From an uncultured Rhodospirillaceae bacterium (GTDB lineage: Bacteria; Pseudomonadota; Alphaproteobacteria; Dongiales; Dongiaceae): a DNA stretch of 37,955 nt. The stretch is taken from the NCBI GenBank assembly GCA_902826565.1, contig CADEFF010000010.1, forward strand, positions 55,929 to 93,883. The letters run 5' to 3'. Each line of letters starts with the position of its first letter. The first letter of the stretch is position 1. Positions 34,710-37,955 of the stretch are shown here, in pieces. Made by a program: the position numbers and the translations under genes. Below the pieces are notes generated by a model. That model was not told the origin of the DNA, searched no databases, and saw only the letters and a list, made by a program, of their open reading frames with translations.

Positions 34710-35636
34710 ATGAGCGAACCCCGTGCCGCAAGCGGCGGCTTCAGCGATATCCGGCGCGACGACTGGATCGACCGGCTGCTGCCGCGTTTCCTTCGCCCCT
34801 ATGCGCGCCTCGCGCGGCTCGACCGGCCGATCGGGAGCTGGCTGCTGCTGTTTCCGGGCTGGTGGGCGCTGGCGCTCGCGACCGGCGGCCGGCCCGATCC
34901 CGTGCTGCTGCTGCTCTTCGCCCTCGGCGCGATCCTGATGCGCGGCGCCGGCTGCACCTATAACGACATCGTCGATCGCGACTTCGATGCCAGGGTCGAG
35001 CGCACGCGCTCGCGTCCGCTGCCGAGCGGCGAGGTCACGCTCGCCGGCGCGGTCGTCTTCCTCGGTCTGCAGCTCCTGCTGGCGCTCCTCGTGCTGCTGC
35101 AGCTCGCATCGCTCGCGATCTGGCTCGGGCTCGGCTCGCTGCTGCTGGTGGCGGCCTATCCTTTCATGAAGCGCGTCACCTGGTGGCCGCAGGCCTTCCT
35201 CGGCCTCACTTTCAACTGGAGCGCGCTGGTGGGCTGGGCGGCGGCGACCGGGCGGCTCGAGCTGCCGGCCTTCCTGCTCTATGGCGGCGGCATCGCCTGG
35301 ACCCTCGTCTATGACACGGTCTATGCGCATCAGGACAAGGAGGACGACGCCCTCATCGGCGTGCGCTCGACCGCGCTGCGCTTCGGCGGCGACACGCGGC
35401 GCTGGCTCTTCCTCTTCGCGGCGATCACGCTGCTGCTCTGGGCGGCGGCGCTGGGCGCGGCGGGCGCCGGCTGGCCCGCCTATCTGGCGCTGCTGCTGGT
35501 GGCGCTCCATCTGGGCTGGCAGGCGCAGATGACCGATTTCAGTTCCGCCGCCGACTGCCTCGCGAAGTTCCGGTCGAATCGCTGGCTCGGCTGGATCCTC
35601 TTCCTCGGGATTCTGCTCGCCGGCCTCCTCGCGTGA
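34710..35636 (+). CDS. ubiA: 4-hydroxybenzoate polyprenyltransferase
   Basis: Prenylates 4-hydroxybenzoate in ubiquinone synthesis. 308-aa membrane protein. Two Asp-rich motifs bind Mg-diphosphate: NDIVDRDFDARVERT (about 85-99) and YDTVYAHQDKEDD (about 201-213). LDRPIGSWLLLFPGWWALAL is the typical N-terminal helix. Eight to nine hydrophobic segments. ATG at 34710, without a clear ribosome site. It overlaps or abuts the next gene (GTGA at 35633). Confidence 0.96.
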   Translation: MSEPRAASGGFSDIRRDDWIDRLLPRFLRPYARLARLDRPIGSWLLLFPGWWALALATGGRPDPVLLLLFALGAILMRGAGCTYNDIVDRDFDARVERTRSRPLPSGEVTLAGAVVFLGLQLLLALLVLLQLASLAIWLGLGSLLLVAAYPFMKRVTWWPQAFLGLTFNWSALVGWAAATGRLELPAFLLYGGGIAWTLVYDTVYAHQDKEDDALIGVRSTALRFGGDTRRWLFLFAAITLLLWAAALGAAGAGWPAYLALLLVALHLGWQAQMTDFSSAADCLAKFRSNRWLGWILFLGILLAGLLA

Positions 35637-36346
35637 GCGAAACTTCGAAGGACCGCGTGAGCGACCAACCGGAGGCTCGCACGACGGATCTCGAGGATTT
35701 CATCCGGCGCGAGACCGCGATCGCCGCCCCCTCGCTGGTGCCCGAGATCAGGCTCCATCTCGCGACCGAGATCACCCCGATCTGGCAGGCGACCGAGGAA
35801 AGCCTCGCCAGGCGAGGCATGGCGCCGCCCTACTGGGCCTTCGCCTGGCCCGGCGGCCAGGCGCTCGCGCGGCATCTGCTGGATCACCCCGAGCTCGCGC
35901 GCGGCAGGCGCGTCCTCGATTTCGCCGCCGGCTCCGGCCTCGTCGCGATCGCCGCCGCCATGGCGGGTGCAGCGCGAAGCGAAGCCGCCGAGATCGACGC
36001 GCTCGCCCTTGCCGCGATCGCGCTCAATGCCGGGCTCAACGGCGTTTCCGTGTCCTGCCGCGCGGAGGATCTGCTCGCGGGCGATCCCGCCGCCCAGGCG
36101 CGCGCGTGGGACCTCGTGCTCGCCGGCGACGTCTGTTACGAGAAGCCGATGGCGGGGGCGGTCGAGCGCTGGCTCGCGGCCCTCGCCGGCGAAGGCGTCG
36201 AGATCCTGCTCGCCGATCCCGGCCGCGCCTATCTCCCGCAGACCGGCCTGATCGAGGCGGCGCGCTACCGCGTGCCGACCAGCCTCGAGCTCGAGGACCG
36301 CGCCGAGCGCGAGACGATCGTCTGGCGCCTCGCCCCGGCCCGCTGA
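35633..36346 (+). CDS. Class I SAM methyltransferase, ETF-beta lysine methyltransferase-like (METTL20 type)
   Basis: A ~237-aa methyltransferase. Residues 20-60 (DFIRRETAIAAPSLVPEIRLHLATEITPIWQATEE), then PPYWAFAWPGGQALARHLLD and the SAM motif VLDFAAGSGLVAIAAA, and the post-motif GDVCYEKPM, are features of the METTL20/ETFBKMT group. In mitochondria and some alphaproteobacteria this enzyme methylates lysines of the electron transfer flavoprotein beta subunit near the dehydrogenase docking site. Start: GTG 35633 overlaps the ubiA stop, but a GTG at 35657 with GAAGGA 4 nt upstream may be the real one. Annotation as ribosomal L11 methyltransferase would be wrong. Confidence 0.88.
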   Translation: MSETSKDRVSDQPEARTTDLEDFIRRETAIAAPSLVPEIRLHLATEITPIWQATEESLARRGMAPPYWAFAWPGGQALARHLLDHPELARGRRVLDFAAGSGLVAIAAAMAGAARSEAAEIDALALAAIALNAGLNGVSVSCRAEDLLAGDPAAQARAWDLVLAGDVCYEKPMAGAVERWLAALAGEGVEILLADPGRAYLPQTGLIEAARYRVPTSLELEDRAERETIVWRLAPAR

Positions 36347-36487
36347 CCCGAGCCTTGCCGGACGTCCCGGCGCGCCCGGACTCCGCCGGCCGCGAATTTC
36401 ACTATTGTCACATTTCCGGGGTGGATTACTGTTTATCGCAAATCGGGCCGGCGGGGCCGGCGGCCATGCCTCAAGGAGCAGCGCGCC

Positions 36488-37360
36488 ATGTCGAGCATGA
36501 CGATCCAGCCGATCACCAAGGCGATCGGCGCCGCTATCGAGGGGATCGATCTCAACCGGGATCTGACCCCGGCGGTGTCGGACGCGCTCTATGACGCGCT
36601 GATGACGCATCACGCGCTCGTCTTCCGGAAGCAGGCCCTGACGCCCGAGGCCCATGTCGCGCTCGCCGAATGTTTCGGGCCGGTGGTGCCCTTCCATCCC
36701 TTCTATCCCTCGATCGAGGGCCATCCGCCGGTCGCGGTGATCCACGATCATCGCGACAGCCCGCCCGAGAACCACAGATGGCACAGCGATCTCAGCGCCA
36801 CGAAGCAGCCGCCCTTCGGCTCCGTGCTGCGCAGCAAGCTGATCCCGCCCGTCGGCGGCGACACGCTCTGGTGCAGCATGCATGCGGTCTACGACTCGCT
36901 GTCGCCCTCGATGCAGCGCTATCTCGAGGGCATGGTGTCGGTGCACGACCTCAGGGTCTCCTACGCGCCCGCCTCCGGCAACAAGCAGTCTGAGCTGCGC
37001 GCCCGGAGGCTGAACGAGACCACGCCGGAGGAGATGAGCGTCCGGCATCCGGTGGCGATGCCGCATCCCTCCAACGGTCGTCCGCTCATCTATGTCAATT
37101 GCGACTACACGACACGCATCGAGGGCCTGCCCGAAAGCGAAAGCCGGGAAATCCTGCAGAAGCTCTACGAGCTCTCCAACAATCCGCATTTCTCCTTCCG
37201 GCTGCGCTGGGAACCGGACACGGTCGTGGTCTGGGACAATTACGCGACGCAGCATCTCGCGGTCGCCGACCACTACCCGCAGCAGCGCATCATGAACCGC
37301 GTCACCATCGCCGACGACCGCCGCGCCGCGGCGAAGCGCGCCGTCGCCCAGGTGGCCTAG
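36488..37360 (+). CDS. TauD/TfdA family Fe(II)/2-oxoglutarate dioxygenase
   Basis: A 290-aa non-heme iron dioxygenase. The facial triad is present: H99 and D101 in NHRWHSDLS and H256 in NYATQHLAVADH, with R271 (QQRIMNR) for the 2-oxoglutarate carboxylate. ALVFRKQALTPEAHVALAECFG near the N-terminus is typical of taurine/alpha-ketoglutarate dioxygenases. The sulfonate- or aryloxyalkanoate-type substrate cannot be read from sequence. ATG 36488 has AAGGAG nearby (36474-36479). A 141-bp gap with an AT-rich patch (36399-36447) separates it from the methyltransferase, so it likely has its own promoter, though I could not place one with confidence. It is the last gene before the repeat cluster. Confidence 0.94.
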   Translation: MSSMTIQPITKAIGAAIEGIDLNRDLTPAVSDALYDALMTHHALVFRKQALTPEAHVALAECFGPVVPFHPFYPSIEGHPPVAVIHDHRDSPPENHRWHSDLSATKQPPFGSVLRSKLIPPVGGDTLWCSMHAVYDSLSPSMQRYLEGMVSVHDLRVSYAPASGNKQSELRARRLNETTPEEMSVRHPVAMPHPSNGRPLIYVNCDYTTRIEGLPESESREILQKLYELSNNPHFSFRLRWEPDTVVVWDNYATQHLAVADHYPQQRIMNRVTIADDRRAAAKRAVAQVA

Positions 37361-37418
37361 CCCGCCAAGGAATCGCCCACCGCCTTCTTCCGTCACCCTG
37401 CCCTTATCCCCAACCAAG

Positions 37419-37447
37419 CCTCATCCTGAGCTTGTCGAAGGATGAGG
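37419..37447. repeat. Palindromic REP-like element CCTCATCC...GGATGAGG
   Basis: CCTCATCC and GGATGAGG flank TGAGCTTGTCGAA: an 8-bp inverted repeat. The core GAGCTTGTCGAAGGATGAG is a widespread alphaproteobacterial intergenic palindrome. Confidence 0.8.
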
Positions 37448-37480
37448 GTCGTGCGCACCGGCAACCTCATTGTTCTGCAG

Positions 37481-37509
37481 CCTCATGGTTCGACAGGCTC
37501 ACCATGAGG
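37481..37509. repeat. Palindromic REP-like element CCTCATGG...CCATGAGG
   Basis: CCTCATGG and CCATGAGG flank TTCGACAGGCTCA, which is nearly the reverse complement of the core of the element at 37419-37447 (TGAGCTTGTCGAA). The two elements are therefore related and in opposite orientation. Confidence 0.8.
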
Positions 37510-37571
37510 ATTCTCTATGGAGGCCGACGAATGAGCCCGCCCTCCTCCTTACCCGGTCCTCATCACATCCT

Positions 37572-37697
37572 CCCGTCACCCTCGGGCTTGACTCGAGGGT
37601 CCATGCGGCCGCGCGCTCGGCGATCGCCCGGCAGCGCTTCGGCGGCACGGCCATGGATGCTCGGGTCAAGCCCGAGCATGACAATGTGTGGGGACAT
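37572..37697. repeat. 126-bp paired-palindrome unit, copy A (BIME-like)
   Basis: Starts with the palindrome CCCTCGGGCTTGACTCGAGGG and ends with ATGCTCGGGTCAAGCCCGAGCAT (9-bp perfect stem, 5-nt loop). The two arms are inverted copies of one ~30-bp element (GTCANNCTCGGGCTTGACC...), separated by a ~48-bp GC-rich centre. About 94% identical to copy B. Confidence 0.85.
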
Positions 37698-37814
37698 TGA
37701 GCCTGTCGAAGGATGAGCCTGTCGGCGCACGCACGAAGCCAATCTCGCTTCCTTCCGTCACTCTCCGGCTTGGCTTCCACTTCCTTCCGTGACCCTCGGG
37801 CTTGTCCCCGCTTC

Positions 37815-37940
37815 CCCGTCACCCTCGGGCTTGACCCGAGGGTCCATGCGGCCGCGCGCTCGGTGAATGTCCGGCAGCGCTTCGGCGGCACAGCCATGGA
37901 TGCTCGGGTCAAGCCCGAGCATGACAATGTATGGAGACAT
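37815..37940. repeat. 126-bp paired-palindrome unit, copy B (BIME-like)
   Basis: Direct repeat of copy A at an offset of 243 bp, same length, about 8 substitutions. Four of the changes cluster in the centre (GGCGATCGCC versus GGTGAATGTC), while the palindromic arms are almost unchanged. Confidence 0.85.
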
Positions 37941-37955
37941 ATCGGCATCCTCGCG

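Larger units (their letters stand above)
37361..37955. other. Non-coding repeat cluster at the right end of the window
   Basis: The ~595 bp after the TauD gene contain palindromes, two near-identical 126-bp units and several degenerate fragments of them, for example CTTCCGTCACCCT (37387), CCTTCCGTCACTCTCCGG (37752-37769), CTTCCGTGACCCTCGGGCTTG (37784-37804) and the half-element GAGCCTGTCGAAGGATGAG (37700-37718). Open frames here encode repeat-derived peptides and are not genes. Confidence 0.85.

Noticed and set aside
37499-37948. 149-codon minus-strand open frame with internally repeated peptide
   Set aside because: The repeated peptide (SCSGLTRASMAVPPKRCR) is simply the translation of the two 126-bp paired-palindrome units; REP-derived frames are commonly misannotated as proteins.
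37361-37955. Insertion sequence or prophage end at the right border
   Set aside because: No transposase or integrase is encoded; the repeats are short palindromes rather than IS terminal repeats flanking a gene.

Overview
This is a GC-rich alphaproteobacterial chromosome segment. Lineage evidence: split two-subunit glycine decarboxylase behind a tandem glycine riboswitch, an aa3 oxidase cluster with the order ctaC-ctaD-ctaB-small ORF-ctaG-ctaE-DUF983-SURF1, an ispH-thrB-rnhA-peroxiredoxin block, a perfect TTAA-N7-TTAA (CtrA-type) site, and REP-like palindromes typical of alphaproteobacterial intergenic DNA. The order within the class cannot be fixed from the sequence. Most of the window is ordinary, well-conserved core genome; the accessory-looking part is 26.3-32.4 kb and the repeat cluster at the right end.

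Layout. 1-0.6 kb: 3' part of a TetR-type regulator. 0.6-5.3 kb (minus): gcvT-gcvH-gcvPA-gcvPB, overlapping genes behind a two-aptamer glycine riboswitch and its promoter. 5.4-6.2 kb (minus): CDGSH iron-sulfur protein and a lipoprotein. 6.3-8.9 kb (plus): ispH, thrB, rnhA. 9.0-12.4 kb (minus): two tandem Prx5-type peroxiredoxins and a DsbD/ScsB-like transmembrane thiol reductase, all thiol redox functions. 12.5-16.4 kb: yqgE (plus), then thrC, an M16 peptidase and a GNAT acetyltransferase as a minus-strand operon. 16.6-18.1 kb: M32 carboxypeptidase. 18.2-24.5 kb (minus): the aa3 cytochrome c oxidase structural and assembly genes. 24.9-27.1 kb (plus): tldD and an SDR. 27.1-32.3 kb: two E-class-like cytochromes P450 (minus) flanking a trimethylamine-dehydrogenase-like flavoprotein (plus), with a candidate small RNA between the flavoprotein and the second P450. 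32.5-34.7 kb (minus): rsmE and gshA. 34.7-37.4 kb (plus): ubiA, an ETF-beta-lysine-methyltransferase-like gene and a TauD-type dioxygenase. 37.4-37.95 kb: a non-coding cluster of palindromic repeats including two copies of a 126-bp paired-palindrome unit.

How genes work together. Glycine cleavage is switched on by glycine through the riboswitch. thrB and thrC supply the last two steps of threonine synthesis but sit in separate operons. The cox block encodes subunits I-III plus heme O synthase (CtaB), copper insertion (CtaG) and SURF1; ubiA feeds the same respiratory chain with ubiquinone. gshA, the peroxiredoxins and the DsbD-like protein belong to thiol redox homeostasis.

The most interesting signals are: (i) the flavoprotein, which keeps the Cys that carries covalent FMN in trimethylamine dehydrogenase and its Tyr/His and 4Fe-4S residues but lacks two of the three aromatic residues that bind trimethylamine, so it probably oxidises another substrate; (ii) a compact two-hairpin small-RNA candidate just after it with a CCCCTCCC loop, and a near-copy of that motif in the flavoprotein's own leader where it can pair with the Shine-Dalgarno; (iii) a terminator-shaped hairpin inside the start of the DUF983 gene, immediately after ctaE; (iv) the 126-bp repeat pair. 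All functional claims are read from sequence and recalled family knowledge; no searches or folding programs were run.
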